64,000 nucleotides of DNA from Bacteroidaceae bacterium (GCA_024401305.1 JAKSLI010000003.1:1-64000), one strand, 5' to 3'. Shown: positions 33,005-41,615, counted from the first letter of the stretch. Translations and numbers: made by a program. Notes: generated by a model not told the origin, from the sequence alone.

Positions 33005-33775
33005 TCAACCCGTAGGTAAGGCTTGGAGGTCTGGTAAAAGGCGTGTTACTATTGTGTTAGCTTTAGAATAGACAAGTATATGAGGGTCAGATTTCTCGGG
33101 TATCCTTTCAAGGTTTCCAACAAGTTGTTCTTTCCAATGTTTTTTGTTGTATTCCGCTTTTATTGATTCTCCTTTGCAGGTAAGTTCTTCTATTCGGGTC
33201 ACATCTGTGCAACGTGTTGCAACATTGGCATTCCACGACATACTATAGTCATCATACGATCCTGTGAATTTATATGCAATCCTATTGCTCTCGTGAACAA
33301 TCTTATAGACAATCATTACTGATGTACTATTCTCAATATAGTAGCTTCCATCTTCAGATGTATTCTGGCTATGGGTAAATATAACATCCCAAAAGCGGCT
33401 TACCCATTGTGAAGACGGATGGTTGCCTTTGCTGTCAGTAAACATTCGAGGATCATAAATTGGATAAAAGGTTGGATTTGCTGATGTGTTATCTTGCATC
33501 TGCAACTTCTTATATAAAGTTTCGTTCTCTTTCTTTATCTTATATAGCTCAATACCTTGGTCAGCAAAAGCGTGTTCCAATTCCCATATTTTCTCATGTG
33601 CTTTAGTTAACTTTAATTTATATTGCTCATTCTCGGCGAAGAGCGTAGAGTCTGCCACACCACGAAACATCTCAGTAGGAATCTGAATGAATCCCCCTGA
33701 GGTCGATTGCTGGGAGCCGATGCTACTCGACTCACTGCCAAATCCGTCAAAATATGAAGGTGTGGACTGTGACAT
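33005..33775 (-). CDS. Unknown coiled-coil protein in HTH-ImmA/PIN operon
   Basis: I do not recognise this 256-residue protein. Residues 1-45 are Ser/Gly/Thr-rich and probably disordered. Residues about 48-95 are a strong coiled coil (FAENEQYKLKLTKAHEKIWE ... KENETLYKKLQ). Residues about 105-256 form a mixed alpha/beta domain with many aromatics (RFWDVIFTHSQ, SVMIVYKIVHESNRIAYKFTG). It has no signal peptide or membrane helix. The ATG is 6 bp after the PIN gene stop codon, so it is the third gene of the operon that starts with an HTH-ImmA/IrrE gene. The sequence is AT-richer than the neighbouring housekeeping genes. A role in a toxin-antitoxin or defence module is inference from position only. 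Confidence 0.75.
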   Translation of the reverse strand: MSQSTPSYFDGFGSESSSIGSQQSTSGGFIQIPTEMFRGVADSTLFAENEQYKLKLTKAHEKIWELEHAFADQGIELYKIKKENETLYKKLQMQDNTSANPTFYPIYDPRMFTDSKGNHPSSQWVSRFWDVIFTHSQNTSEDGSYYIENSTSVMIVYKIVHESNRIAYKFTGSYDDYSMSWNANVATRCTDVTRIEELTCKGESIKAEYNKKHWKEQLVGNLERIPEKSDPHILVYSKANTIVTRLLPDLQALPTG

Positions 33776-33781
33776 TAAAAA

Positions 33782-34300
33782 TTATTTGGCGATATTGCTG
33801 TATTTAGTTATTCTTTCGTTTATGAGCTTCTTTGGTGCTCGTTCGTTTGTGGCAAGGTATTTCTGCAAGTATTGTATCATCTCTTCATGAGAAACCAACT
33901 TCTCAGTCACCATTAAATCGGTAAGGAAAAGCACGCCTCCTACCTTTATTCCGCGTTTCTCGGAACATGTGCGCAAGGTTTTGTCGCTGGTCAACATACG
34001 GCATTTGCGGCTTTCTGCGTAATGCATCACGGCACAATCTGCACGGGAGAGGTTCGTGGAGCCATGATAGGTGCTGTAGAGCAAGTAGGTAGCTTGAACG
34101 TCTTCTGCCCCAAACTTCTCCAACTTGATGTTTCCGAGTTTAATCTGCTCTTCAACCAATCTGAGTTGCTCATTATCCTTGAGTTCTTGTTTGACGAAAT
34201 CAATGGTGCGCATCTCAATGTCCAATTGGGGGCAGATAGCCAATAGCCCTGTATTGACCAAGTCAATGAGTATGTTGGTATCGTTGATGATAATCTCCAT
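33782..34300 (-). CDS. PIN-domain protein partnering HTH-ImmA/IrrE
   Basis: This 172-residue protein is PIN-like. The first acidic residue is Asp7 in INDTNILIDL; a central acidic helix carries Glu38-type residues (DFVKQELKDNE); Asp and Glu lie in RADCAVMHYAE; and the late acidic motif is LTSDKTLRTC. PIN domains are usually RNases. The gene is 9 bp after the HTH-ImmA/IrrE gene, an arrangement described for predicted type II toxin-antitoxin modules in which a DUF4411-like PIN protein follows a COG2856 protein. Unlike the VapC-type PIN at 36488, this one continues with a C-terminal helical tail (about 135-172). Confidence 0.82.
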   Translation of the reverse strand: MEIIINDTNILIDLVNTGLLAICPQLDIEMRTIDFVKQELKDNEQLRLVEEQIKLGNIKLEKFGAEDVQATYLLYSTYHGSTNLSRADCAVMHYAESRKCRMLTSDKTLRTCSEKRGIKVGGVLFLTDLMVTEKLVSHEEMIQYLQKYLATNERAPKKLINERITKYSNIAK

Positions 34301-34309
34301 GTTCTTTCT

Positions 34310-35368
34310 TTATACCAAATTGAATTCATTATGGATTTCATCAACACCCACACCCAAGAATGCAGCTGCCTTGGAGAATGAGATCTGCTCCTTGGCAAGC
34401 GCCATGAATACCAAACGCTTGAAACGGTTGGTCTCTTCCTTCGGATATATTGACTTACGCAGTTTAGCAAGTAGTTCCTTGTTCTGGTTCTTTCTGATGC
34501 AAAACAGTTTGTAGCGGTTATCGTTGATTATGCCCAACTGATGTGCCTTGAGCATCTGTGCTTCAGGACTTATGCCAAACTCGCGCTGAACCTCACGAAG
34601 TTCAAAAAGAGTGATACCTTTACGATTCGTGCTGAAGAGTTTTTCAAACTTATCGCTTGGCAATAGCATTTCCGAAGCGAATATATTACATATTTTCTCT
34701 TCGTCAAGACTTTCGTCTATGTTCAATACAAGATGTCCAAGCTCATGGAATAGCGTTAGACGCTTGCGCTCCTCTGGTTTGTTTGCGTTGAGTACAATAA
34801 GAGCTATCTTTCCGTCTATAATAATGCTGACTCCGTCAAACTTGTCATCTTCAGAGACCTGGATAATCTTTACTCCTTCACCTTCCAACAAGGCAATTGG
34901 ATTTGCGATAGGATCATTACCAAGAAGCCATTTGCCACGTAAATTGATAGCAGCCTTCTTTGCATCTTGCATGTCGCTTACCTTGAACTTCTTGATCTTG
35001 AAATCAGCATTGCAACCAGTGATGTCTTCAATTTCAAGATACTTCTCAAGCTTATAACTCACATCCATCATAATAGCCTCTTGTTTCTTCTTTCCAAGAG
35101 TTGACTTTTTGCGGAATTCAAACTTGCTCAGGTCTGACCTGACAGCAACTGGAGTGAAGAAGTAGTCGGAGTCAAGTTCCAAAGCACGCTCAAGCCCTAT
35201 GAGAACAGTACTCGTAGGAATCATCATCCCCTTCTCGTACTTCTCAATGGCAGATGCTGAGACTATTCCTCCCAGAGCATTTGCCAACGCTTTTTGAGAC
35301 ATCTGCCTCATCTTGCGTGCGTTTTTTAGTCGTTGTGAGAATACCTCACATAATTCGTTTAGTGCCAT
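34310..35368 (-). CDS. HTH (XRE)-ImmA/IrrE metallopeptidase fusion regulator
   Basis: This 352-residue protein has an XRE helix-turn-helix at about 8-65 (MSQKALANALGGIVSASAIE). An ImmA/IrrE (COG2856) zinc peptidase domain has His208-Glu-Leu-Gly-His212 (HELGH) and the further Glu233 in FASEMLLP. A C-terminal winged-helix-like region follows. In related proteins the peptidase cleaves a repressor or antitoxin on stress, and the HTH autoregulates the operon. With the following PIN gene it forms a likely toxin-antitoxin pair. It has its own -7 box 39 nt upstream. The target of its peptidase activity here is unknown; the third gene product is one candidate. Confidence 0.9.
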   Translation of the reverse strand: MALNELCEVFSQRLKNARKMRQMSQKALANALGGIVSASAIEKYEKGMMIPTSTVLIGLERALELDSDYFFTPVAVRSDLSKFEFRKKSTLGKKKQEAIMMDVSYKLEKYLEIEDITGCNADFKIKKFKVSDMQDAKKAAINLRGKWLLGNDPIANPIALLEGEGVKIIQVSEDDKFDGVSIIIDGKIALIVLNANKPEERKRLTLFHELGHLVLNIDESLDEEKICNIFASEMLLPSDKFEKLFSTNRKGITLFELREVQREFGISPEAQMLKAHQLGIINDNRYKLFCIRKNQNKELLAKLRKSIYPKEETNRFKRLVFMALAKEQISFSKAAAFLGVGVDEIHNEFNLV

Positions 35369-35406
35369 ATTTTGTTTTAGGTTAATGAGTTATTTCGTTT
35401 GGTGTG

Positions 35407-35414
35407 CAAAGGTA
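35407..35414 (-). promoter_or_regulatory. -7 box of the HTH-ImmA/PIN operon
   Basis: TACCTTTG on the minus strand, 38 nt before the start codon of the HTH-ImmA gene. I see no separate -33 TTTG. Confidence 0.6.
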
Positions 35415-35554
35415 ATATTTTTTTTCGTTTCTGCATACTTCCCAAAGATAAATCTTTAATTTTTAACAATTATTTCCATTAGGGTATGGAGAAATGTGTA
35501 TTTTTGTGGCTTTTACATACCAAAAACAGCTACTTCATAAAGGCAAGTAACAAA

Positions 35555-35589
35555 AAAAGCCTACTCTCTGCGATAGAGGGTAGGCTTTT
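35555..35589. terminator. Terminator of the outer-membrane barrel gene
   Basis: AAAAGCCTAC (35555-35564) and GTAGGCTTTT (35580-35589) pair, with CTCT/AGAG pairing inside. On the minus strand the stem is followed by TTTG. It ends the gene that stops at 35614. Confidence 0.8.
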
Positions 35590-35613
35590 GTGAGTCGTAG
35601 GGATTGCTATAAT

Positions 35614-36195
35614 TTAGAAACGATATCCAACGGTAAACTGAAATACGCTATTCTTTCCATTATCCGAAGAAGGAGTATCACTTAATAAATTTGTAAGGCC
35701 GATATTATATCTGGCATCTACTACAATATTACTGAATTCATAACTTGCACCTACCGGCAATGAAAGATCAAATGACTTATAAAAATCCTTTGCGTCAACA
35801 GAAACACTTAAACCGCTTTTTGCTTTTATATCTGCTGAAAGAAGGATAGAAGGTTGGATACCGAGTTTTAGCGCAAAGTTAGGAGCAACATAAGCGTTGA
35901 CCATTAAAGGGATGTTCAAATAATCATTAGCCAGAGATACAGTTATTCCTTCCATTTCCTCCTTGCATCCCTGTTGTGAATAGAAGAGTCCTCCAGAAAG
36001 TCCAATTACATCAGTAACCTGATAAAGAGCATCTGCACCAGCGATGAAACCAACTTTATAATCTGATTCAGAGTTTGTAACATTTGCAACTGTTATACCG
36101 ACAGATGGTGTGAATTTAATACTTCCAACACTACTTTGTGCATAAATTGCTAAAGAGGCAAATGCCATGATAGTTGATAATAAAATCTTTTTCAT
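35614..36195 (-). CDS. PorT/OmpW-like outer-membrane beta-barrel protein
   Basis: This 193-residue protein has the signal peptide MKKILLSTIMAFASLAIYAQ. About eight alternating beta-strands follow (VGSIKFTPSVGITVANV, YKVGFIAGADALYQV, GLSGGLFYSQQG, LNIPLMVNAYVAPNFALKLG), and the terminal strand is VFQFTVGYRF, ending in Phe as in outer-membrane barrels. It resembles the small PorT/outer-membrane beta-barrel family of Bacteroidetes. A longer in-frame start exists at 36237 but would put 14 charged residues before the signal peptide. The promoter region upstream is unusually rich in inverted repeats, so expression may be tightly regulated. The role is unknown. Confidence 0.85.
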   Translation of the reverse strand: MKKILLSTIMAFASLAIYAQSSVGSIKFTPSVGITVANVTNSESDYKVGFIAGADALYQVTDVIGLSGGLFYSQQGCKEEMEGITVSLANDYLNIPLMVNAYVAPNFALKLGIQPSILLSADIKAKSGLSVSVDAKDFYKSFDLSLPVGASYEFSNIVVDARYNIGLTNLLSDTPSSDNGKNSVFQFTVGYRF

Positions 36196-36252
36196 GATGT
36201 TGTTTGTGCCTACCTGCTCCTTTCGGCTTTTATTCATTTATATATACAGATA

Positions 36253-36402
36253 GCGTGGAGCAACTATGCACCACAGCTTCTATGTTAGGCACGTGAGAAA
36301 AGCCCTTGAGCAAAGATATGGAGATAGAGCTCCACGCATATACACGTGGAGAACCATCATGTCCATTCTCGCGCTCAGTTAAATTTCTCACGTTTTAACA
36401 TA
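36253..36402 (-). promoter_or_regulatory. Palindrome-rich promoter/operator of the barrel gene
   Basis: The minus-strand -7 box TATCTTTG is at 36311-36318. Just upstream of it CTCCACG (36330-36336) and CGTGGAG (36345-36351) form an inverted repeat over the -20 to -40 region. TATGTTAGGCACGTGAGAAA (36281-36300) and an imperfect complement (36384-36402) enclose the whole region. GCGTGGAGC (36253-36261), in the leader, can pair perfectly with GCTCCACGC (36329-36337). Either a regulator binding site or a switching RNA structure is possible. Confidence 0.6.
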
Positions 36403-36487
36403 GCAAGATGAAGACATAACGCTTCTGTTTTATTTACCAAAAAGATTCGCTCCGCTGAGCGAGGGGGAAGCTAAATTTGAGTTTAGC

Positions 36488-36904
36488 TTACTTCTGCAGT
36501 TTCTTCATGAATTCATCCATGGTCATGACATTGAACATTGGAAATGGCGTGTTTGCCAATACCTTGAAATGAGCATCCTCGCTCACTATATAGTCAGCTC
36601 CACCGGCAAAGGCGCAGTCAACGAATTTGTTGCCGTCAGGGTCAGAAGTGATGAGTTGCAGGCGAAAATGAGGATCAACATATCTCACATTTACGCTATT
36701 CATTAAGAGAAGAATAACATTCTCTGCTATCAGCGAGGTTGTCTGTTGCTCAATAATCTCCTGATATTCATCGAGTATATCGTTGGATACACACAATATG
36801 AATTTCTGACCAAGAAAAGCATCCCATATCGGTCTGTAGGGACTTCTCTTGGAAATCATCTGAATGAGACAGTTTGTGTCTATAACAACAGGACGACCTT
36901 CCAT
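36488..36904 (-). CDS. PIN-domain toxin (COG1569-like)
   Basis: This 138-residue PIN protein begins VVIDTNCLIQMIS (Asp9 acidic motif), then has ILDEYQEIIEQ, DPDGNKFVDCAFAGGADYIVSED (late acidic residues) and the typical MTMDEFMKKL end. This is the pattern of the COG1569 toxin family, predicted RNases. Its stop and the antitoxin gene lie in tight operon order (antitoxin first, 3-bp gap). It is a likely type II toxin. Confidence 0.88.
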   Translation of the reverse strand: MEGRPVVIDTNCLIQMISKRSPYRPIWDAFLGQKFILCVSNDILDEYQEIIEQQTTSLIAENVILLLMNSVNVRYVDPHFRLQLITSDPDGNKFVDCAFAGGADYIVSEDAHFKVLANTPFPMFNVMTMDEFMKKLQK

Positions 36905-36907
36905 TTC

Positions 36908-37123
36908 TTAGTATGAAGTTCTGAAATGAGCGCCGCGGAGTTCTTCAAGTTTCTTCTCGTTCCACTTGCCTGACTCCCAAAGTTCGTCCATTTGCTCGTC
37001 TATGAGTTTAGCATAGAAAGCAGAGAGTTGTTGTTTTAGCAGATTGAGCGACTGCTCTGTCTTAATATGAGATGCCATATTCAAGACATGCATCTGCGCT
37101 GGATTGAATTGAACTACTTGCAT
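36908..37123 (-). CDS. Putative antitoxin of the PIN toxin
   Basis: This 71-residue helical protein (MQVVQFNPAQMHVLNMASHI..LWESGKWNEKKLEELRGAHFRTSY) is encoded 3 bp before a PIN toxin and behind a consensus promoter. Size, charge and position fit a type II antitoxin. The short C-terminal WNEKKLEELRGAHFRTSY segment probably wraps the toxin. The DNA-binding part is not an obvious known fold. Confidence 0.78.
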   Translation of the reverse strand: MQVVQFNPAQMHVLNMASHIKTEQSLNLLKQQLSAFYAKLIDEQMDELWESGKWNEKKLEELRGAHFRTSY

Positions 37124-37144
37124 AATTTTTGTTTATTTCGTCTG

Positions 37145-37175
37145 CAAAGTTAGCACTTTATTCTTAAACTCCAAA
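37145..37175 (-). promoter_or_regulatory. Promoter of the PIN toxin-antitoxin pair
   Basis: Minus-strand TAACTTTG (37145-37152) and TTTG (37172-37175) with an exact 19-nt spacer. Confidence 0.8.
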
Positions 37176-37202
37176 TAAATAGGAGGAAATATTTCAAAAA
37201 AG

Positions 37203-37233
37203 AAAAAAGCAGACACTCGTGCAAGTGCCTGCT
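37203..37233 (-). terminator. Terminator after ilvN
   Basis: On the minus strand AGCAGGCACT, loop TGCACG, AGTGTCTGCT (one G-T pair), then TTTTTT. It separates ilvN from the toxin-antitoxin pair. Confidence 0.85.
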
Positions 37234-37266
37234 CTATTAGAAATTCAACTTTCGCATGCGCTCAAG

Positions 37267-37836
37267 TTACTTATCGTTGTTGATGCCTTCTTCCATGAAG
37301 CGGAACTGGGCATTCTGCTGCTCCTTGAGGAATTCTGACACCTTCTCGATCTTGCTGCGGGTAATGGCTACGCGACCGCTGCGGGTGTATTGGAGGATGC
37401 ACTTATAGCGTGCGAGACCCTTGTAGAGCTCAATGATTGCTTTCGAAGAGTTGCAGACATGTACCGTGATGTATGTGTCGTTCACCTCAAGCATACGGGC
37501 GTCGGAATGGCGTATGATCTGGGAAATCTCCGGATTTGCCATAACCTTTGGCGTAGAGAGCTTGAAGAGCGCAACCTCACTTGTGAAGATGTCCTCGTCG
37601 AGATAATAGTCTGCCTTGATGACATCCACCTTCTTCTCAATCTGCTTGATGATCTTGCCTGCCTGAACCTCGTCGCTATAGACAGTGATTGTGTATTTGT
37701 GGACATTAGGAATACCGGAAGGCGACACATTGAGGCTTTCAATGTTTACCTGAAGACGGGTGAATACGGAGGTTATCTGGTTGAGAATACCTACGACATT
37801 CTCTGAGTATATGAGTATTGTATAGAGCTTTTTCAT
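37267..37836 (-). CDS. ilvN: Acetolactate synthase small (regulatory) subunit
   Basis: This 189-residue protein has an N-terminal ACT domain (LYTILIYSENVVGILNQITSVF, residues 3-75; VNIESLNVSPSG) and the C-terminal small-subunit domain (KVDVIKADYYLDEDIFTSEVALFKL, ending RFMEEG). The subunit confers valine feedback inhibition on the IlvB enzyme. It is the last gene of the ilvD-ilvB-ilvN series, but a 146-bp inverted-repeat element separates it from ilvB, and a terminator follows. ilvC, which often follows in Bacteroidetes, is not here. Confidence 0.95.
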   Translation of the reverse strand: MKKLYTILIYSENVVGILNQITSVFTRLQVNIESLNVSPSGIPNVHKYTITVYSDEVQAGKIIKQIEKKVDVIKADYYLDEDIFTSEVALFKLSTPKVMANPEISQIIRHSDARMLEVNDTYITVHVCNSSKAIIELYKGLARYKCILQYTRSGRVAITRSKIEKVSEFLKEQQNAQFRFMEEGINNDK

Positions 37837-37839
37837 ATA

Positions 37840-37985
37840 AGAAGCCCCCTAACCCCCGAAGGGGGAACTTTTAATAGTTCTGAGAGCTGAATAATTAATG
37901 AATATTATTTTGATTACTTTCTTAATTAGAAGTCCCTATTCGCAAAAGTATAAAGAATTCCCCCTTCGGGGGTTAGGGGGCTTCT
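37840..37985. mobile_element. 146-bp inverted-repeat element between ilvB and ilvN
   Basis: The ends are exact 28-bp inverted repeats (37840-37867 and 37958-37985) of the form AGAAGCCCCCTAACCCCCGA..., each also a small CCCCC/GGGGG hairpin. The 90 bp between are AT-rich and non-coding. The right end overlaps the last bases of ilvB. The form is that of a MITE or a REP-type pair. Target duplication is not evident. Confidence 0.8.
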
Positions 37986-39726
37986 ACCTTTCCAGCTTCA
38001 TATCGCTTACGGAAGCGCCTGGTGCTGTCATTGGCATCACATCGTCTTCTTCCTTGATGACTGTCTCGAGGAAGAAAGGTCCCTTTGTGGAGAGCATCTT
38101 CTGGACAGCATCGGCAAGTTCGCTGCGGTCAGATACTCGCTGATATGGAATGCCATAGGCTGCGCAGACCTTCTCGTAGTCTGGGTTCAGCATGTGTGTG
38201 AATGCGTAGCGCTTGTTGAAGAACATGTTCTGCCACTGACGGACATTGCCGAGGAAGTTGTTGTTCATGAGAATCATCTTCACTGGGCTTTGGTTCTCCA
38301 TGATTGTGCCAAGTTCCTGAATGACCATCTGCAATCCGCCATCTCCCATGAACACGCAAACAGGACGCTCCTTCTCAGCGAAGGTTGCTCCGATGGCTGC
38401 TGGAAGACCATAGCCCATCGTGCCAAGACCACCGCTGGTGATGATTGCGCGGTTTGTGTTGTATTTTGAATAGCGAGTGGCGAAGAGCTGGTTCTGACCA
38501 ACATCGGTAACTGTTACACCCATGCCTTCCGTAGCCTCTGCCACGGCATTCACGACCTCGCCCATGAGAAGAGGACCTTCCGTAGGATGAATGGCGTTCT
38601 GGATGACGCGGTTGTTCTCACGCTCTGCAAGTGGCTTGAAGGACTCAATCCATTCAGAATGGTCAGCCTCATTGACGAGAGCTGTAAGCGCTGGAAGCGA
38701 CTCCTTACAGTTTGCAACGATTGCGACATCCGTCTTCACGTTCTTGTCAATCTCAGCATTATCGATGTCGAGGTGGATAACCTTTGCCTGCTTGAGGTAA
38801 GTCTTGAGATTTCCTGTCACACGGTCAGAGAAACGCATACCGATGGCGATGATGACATCAGCCTCCTGCTGCTTGAGGTTTGGCGCGAGATTTCCGTGCA
38901 TACCAAGCATTCCGACATTCAGCGGATGATTGCTTGCAAGGGCAGAGAGTCCGAGCATGGTGCGACCGGCAGGGATGTTTGCCTTCTCAAGGAATGCCTT
39001 GAGTTCTTCCTGTGCGCAACCGAGTTCTACACCCTGACCAACAAGTGCAAGCGGCTTCTTTGCGTTATTGATAAGCTCTGCTGCTGCCTTGACATCTTCT
39101 TCCTTTGGCTGTGGATAAGCGATGTAAGAGCGAATGAAATTGACTGTCTGGTCAACATATTCAGCCTTGTCTGTCTGAGCGTTCTTTGGGAAATCGAGCA
39201 CTACAGGACCTGGACGACCTGACTGCGCAAGATAGTAAGCCTTGCTTATAGCCCAAGGGATATCCTCAGGACGGCGAATCTGATAAACCCACTTGCAGAT
39301 TGGCTGAGCAACCGTGATGAGGTCAACTTCCTGGAATGCGTCAGAACCGAGAACAGGTGTACCGACCTGACCTGCAATGACAACGATAGGAGTAGAGTCA
39401 ATCATCGCATCAGCAATACCCGTAAGCGTGTTTGTTACGCCAGGACCGCTGGTAACGATTACGGTGCCGACCTTACCGCTAACTCGCGCATAGCCTTGAG
39501 CAGCATGAACGGCACCTTGTTCGTGGCGAACGAGGACATGCTCGAAAGTGCCACGATATTTTGAATCGGCATAATCTACATAGTCGTACAAGGCATCAAA
39601 TACTGGCATGATGCTACCTCCAGGATAACCGAAGATAGTCTTAACGCCTTGAGCCTTCAACGATTCCATGAGAATCTGTGAGCCGGTGAGGAGTTCGCCT
39701 GTGACTGGATTATTGGTTGTATTCAT
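37984..39726 (-). CDS. ilvB: Acetolactate synthase large (catalytic) subunit
   Basis: This 580-residue ThDP enzyme begins with the usual GSQILMESLKAQGVKTIFGYPGG, with the activating Glu in HVLVRHEQGAVHAAQGYAR. FAD-associated and central domains follow, and the ThDP/Mg motif GDGGLQMVIQELGTIMENQSPVKMILMNN lies at the C-terminal part. It condenses two pyruvates (or pyruvate and 2-oxobutyrate) in branched-chain amino acid synthesis. It is downstream of ilvD, with a repeated 28-bp sequence in the 86-bp gap. Confidence 0.97.
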   Translation of the reverse strand: MNTTNNPVTGELLTGSQILMESLKAQGVKTIFGYPGGSIMPVFDALYDYVDYADSKYRGTFEHVLVRHEQGAVHAAQGYARVSGKVGTVIVTSGPGVTNTLTGIADAMIDSTPIVVIAGQVGTPVLGSDAFQEVDLITVAQPICKWVYQIRRPEDIPWAISKAYYLAQSGRPGPVVLDFPKNAQTDKAEYVDQTVNFIRSYIAYPQPKEEDVKAAAELINNAKKPLALVGQGVELGCAQEELKAFLEKANIPAGRTMLGLSALASNHPLNVGMLGMHGNLAPNLKQQEADVIIAIGMRFSDRVTGNLKTYLKQAKVIHLDIDNAEIDKNVKTDVAIVANCKESLPALTALVNEADHSEWIESFKPLAERENNRVIQNAIHPTEGPLLMGEVVNAVAEATEGMGVTVTDVGQNQLFATRYSKYNTNRAIITSGGLGTMGYGLPAAIGATFAEKERPVCVFMGDGGLQMVIQELGTIMENQSPVKMILMNNNFLGNVRQWQNMFFNKRYAFTHMLNPDYEKVCAAYGIPYQRVSDRSELADAVQKMLSTKGPFFLETVIKEEDDVMPMTAPGASVSDMKLER

Positions 39727-39751
39727 TTAGTAGTTTTTGTGAGGAATAGGC

Positions 39752-39813
39752 GGCCGCCAAACTTGGCGACCGAATGAATATCGATGGCCGCTAAACTTGG
39801 CGACCGAATGAAT
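39752..39813 (-). repeat. 28-bp direct repeat between ilvD and ilvB
   Basis: Two copies (39752-39779 and 39786-39813) of a sequence starting GGCCGCCAAACTTGG differ at one base. Each contains the hairpin CGCCAA-GT-TTGGCG. The period is 34 bp. The second copy ends at the ilvD stop codon. It could tune downstream translation or be a slippage duplication. Confidence 0.8.
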
Positions 39814-41615
39814 TAATCTATGAGACGGACGCCGCCCTTGTCTGCACTTGCAACGCTCTGGGCGTATGCGCGGAGAGCCTTGCTTACAACGCGGTTGCGC
39901 TTGAGTGGCTGCTGTGGACGAGCTTCGAGTTCTTCGTCTGAAAGCTTCACGTTGATAGAACGGCTTGGGATATCGATAACGATGATGTCGCCATCCTTGA
40001 TCTTACCAATGGCACCGCCAGAAGCTGCCTCTGGAGAAATGTGGCCGATAGAAAGACCAGAAGTACCACCAGAGAAACGACCGTCAGTGATGAGCGCACA
40101 TTCCTTACCCATGTGCATAGACTTGATATATGAAGTTGGGTAGAGCATTTCCTGCATACCAGGACCACCCTTAGGACCTTCGTGAGTGATTACCACGCAG
40201 TCGCCCTTCTTTACCTTGCCACCGAGAATGCCTTCGCAAGCGTCTTCCTGTGAGTCGAAAACTACGGCAGGACCTTCGAAGTGCCAGAGCTCAGGAGCAA
40301 CGCCGGCAGTCTTCACTACGCAGCCGTCCTTTGCAATATTTCCGAAGAGAACAGCCATACCACCATCCTTTGTGTAAGCGTGCTCAATGTCACGGATACA
40401 ACCGTTCTCGCGGTCAGTATCAAGGCTTTCCCACTGAGTGTTCTGAGAACCCATGACATTTGAGAATACGCCAGCAGGAGCAGAGTGATAGATGCGGTCT
40501 GCCTCTGGGTCGATTGTCTCGCCTGTGATAGAGTATTTCTTGATGTCCTCGCCGAGAGTAGCACCGTTTACGCGCTTTGCTGTTAGGTCAAGGAGATCAC
40601 CCTTGGCAAGTTCACCGAGAATACCGAGAATACCACCAGCGCGGTTTTCTTCCTGGATAGAATACTTCTGCCAGTTTGGAGCGAGCTTGCAGAGGAAAGG
40701 AACCTTGCGAGAAAGCTGGTCGATGTCAGTCATCTTGAAGTCAACATCAGCTTCCTGTGCTACGGCAAGAAGGTGGAGAACAGTATTTGTAGAAGCACCC
40801 ATTGCAATGTCAAGAGTCATTGCATTGAGGAATGCTGCGCGAGTTGCGATAGAACGAGGGAGAACAGAGTCGTCGCCATCCTCGTAGTAAGCCATTGCGT
40901 TCTTCACGATCTGCTTTGCAGCGTCCTTGAAGAGCTGAATGCGGTTTACGTGAGTTGCAAGGATAGAACCGTTGCCTGGAAGAGAAAGGCCGAGAGCCTC
41001 AGTGAGTGAGTTCATTGAGTTTGCAGTGAACATACCAGAGCAAGCACCACAACCAGGGCAAGCCATCTGCTCAACCTTTGCGAGTTCCTCGTCAGAAACT
41101 GTCTTGTCGCCACCCTTGATCATTGCTGTGATGAGGTCAGCATTCTCGCCGTTGAGCTTGTGTGACTCCATAGGACCACCAGAAACGAACACAGCAGGGA
41201 TGTTGAGGCGCATAGCAGCCATGAGCATACCCGGAGTGACCTTGTCGCAGTTTGAGATGCAGATCATGGCGTCAGCCTTGTGAGCGTTGACCATATATTC
41301 AACTGAGTCAGCGATAATGTCGCGAGATGGGAGGGAATAAAGCATTCCGTCGTGACCCATTGCGATACCATCGTCAACAGCAATTGTGTTGAATTCGGCT
41401 GCATAACAACCGAGAGCTTCAATTTCCTTCTTTACAATCTGGCCAATCTCGTGGAGATGTGTGTGACCAGGAACAAACTGAGTGAATGAATTCACGATGG
41501 CAATGATAGGCTTGCCAAACTGCTCACGCTTCATTCCGTTGGCTACCCAAAGTGCGCGAGCGCCAGCCATACGACGACCTTCTGTGCATACAGCACTGCG
41601 TAACTGATTTTTCAT
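39813..41615 (-). CDS. ilvD: Dihydroxy-acid dehydratase
   Basis: This 600-residue IlvD/Edd-family Fe-S enzyme begins [22 protein letters not shown] and has the iron-sulphur ligand region [13 protein letters not shown] and [38 protein letters not shown] marks the C-terminal active-site region. It dehydrates 2,3-dihydroxy acids in valine and isoleucine synthesis. An upstream start at 41642 exists; the start used here fits the family N-terminus. A -7 box lies at 41653-41660, about 38 nt upstream. Confidence 0.96.
   Translation of the reverse strand: MKNQLRSAVCTEGRRMAGARALWVANGMKREQFGKPIIAIVNSFTQFVPGHTHLHEIGQIVKKEIEALGCYAAEFNTIAVDDGIAMGHDGMLYSLPSRDIIADSVEYMVNAHKADAMICISNCDKVTPGMLMAAMRLNIPAVFVSGGPMESHKLNGENADLITAMIKGGDKTVSDEELAKVEQMACPGCGACSGMFTANSMNSLTEALGLSLPGNGSILATHVNRIQLFKDAAKQIVKNAMAYYEDGDDSVLPRSIATRAAFLNAMTLDIAMGASTNTVLHLLAVAQEADVDFKMTDIDQLSRKVPFLCKLAPNWQKYSIQEENRAGGILGILGELAKGDLLDLTAKRVNGATLGEDIKKYSITGETIDPEADRIYHSAPAGVFSNVMGSQNTQWESLDTDRENGCIRDIEHAYTKDGGMAVLFGNIAKDGCVVKTAGVAPELWHFEGPAVVFDSQEDACEGILGGKVKKGDCVVITHEGPKGGPGMQEMLYPTSYIKSMHMGKECALITDGRFSGGTSGLSIGHISPEAASGGAIGKIKDGDIIVIDIPSRSINVKLSDEELEARPQQPLKRNRVVSKALRAYAQSVASADKGGVRLID

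Noticed and set aside
32893..33016. CGTAGGT repeats as iterons of a replication origin
   Set aside because: The repeats form two T-run-terminated hairpins on the minus strand directly after a gene stop, so they are terminators. The other CGTAGGT copies are in or next to coding sequence.
36281..36402. Possible integron attC site (GTTAGGC, long inverted repeat)
   Set aside because: The GTTAGGC and complementary ends are in the wrong order for R''...R' of an attC site, and no cassette array or integrase is present. The region is better read as promoter/operator structure.
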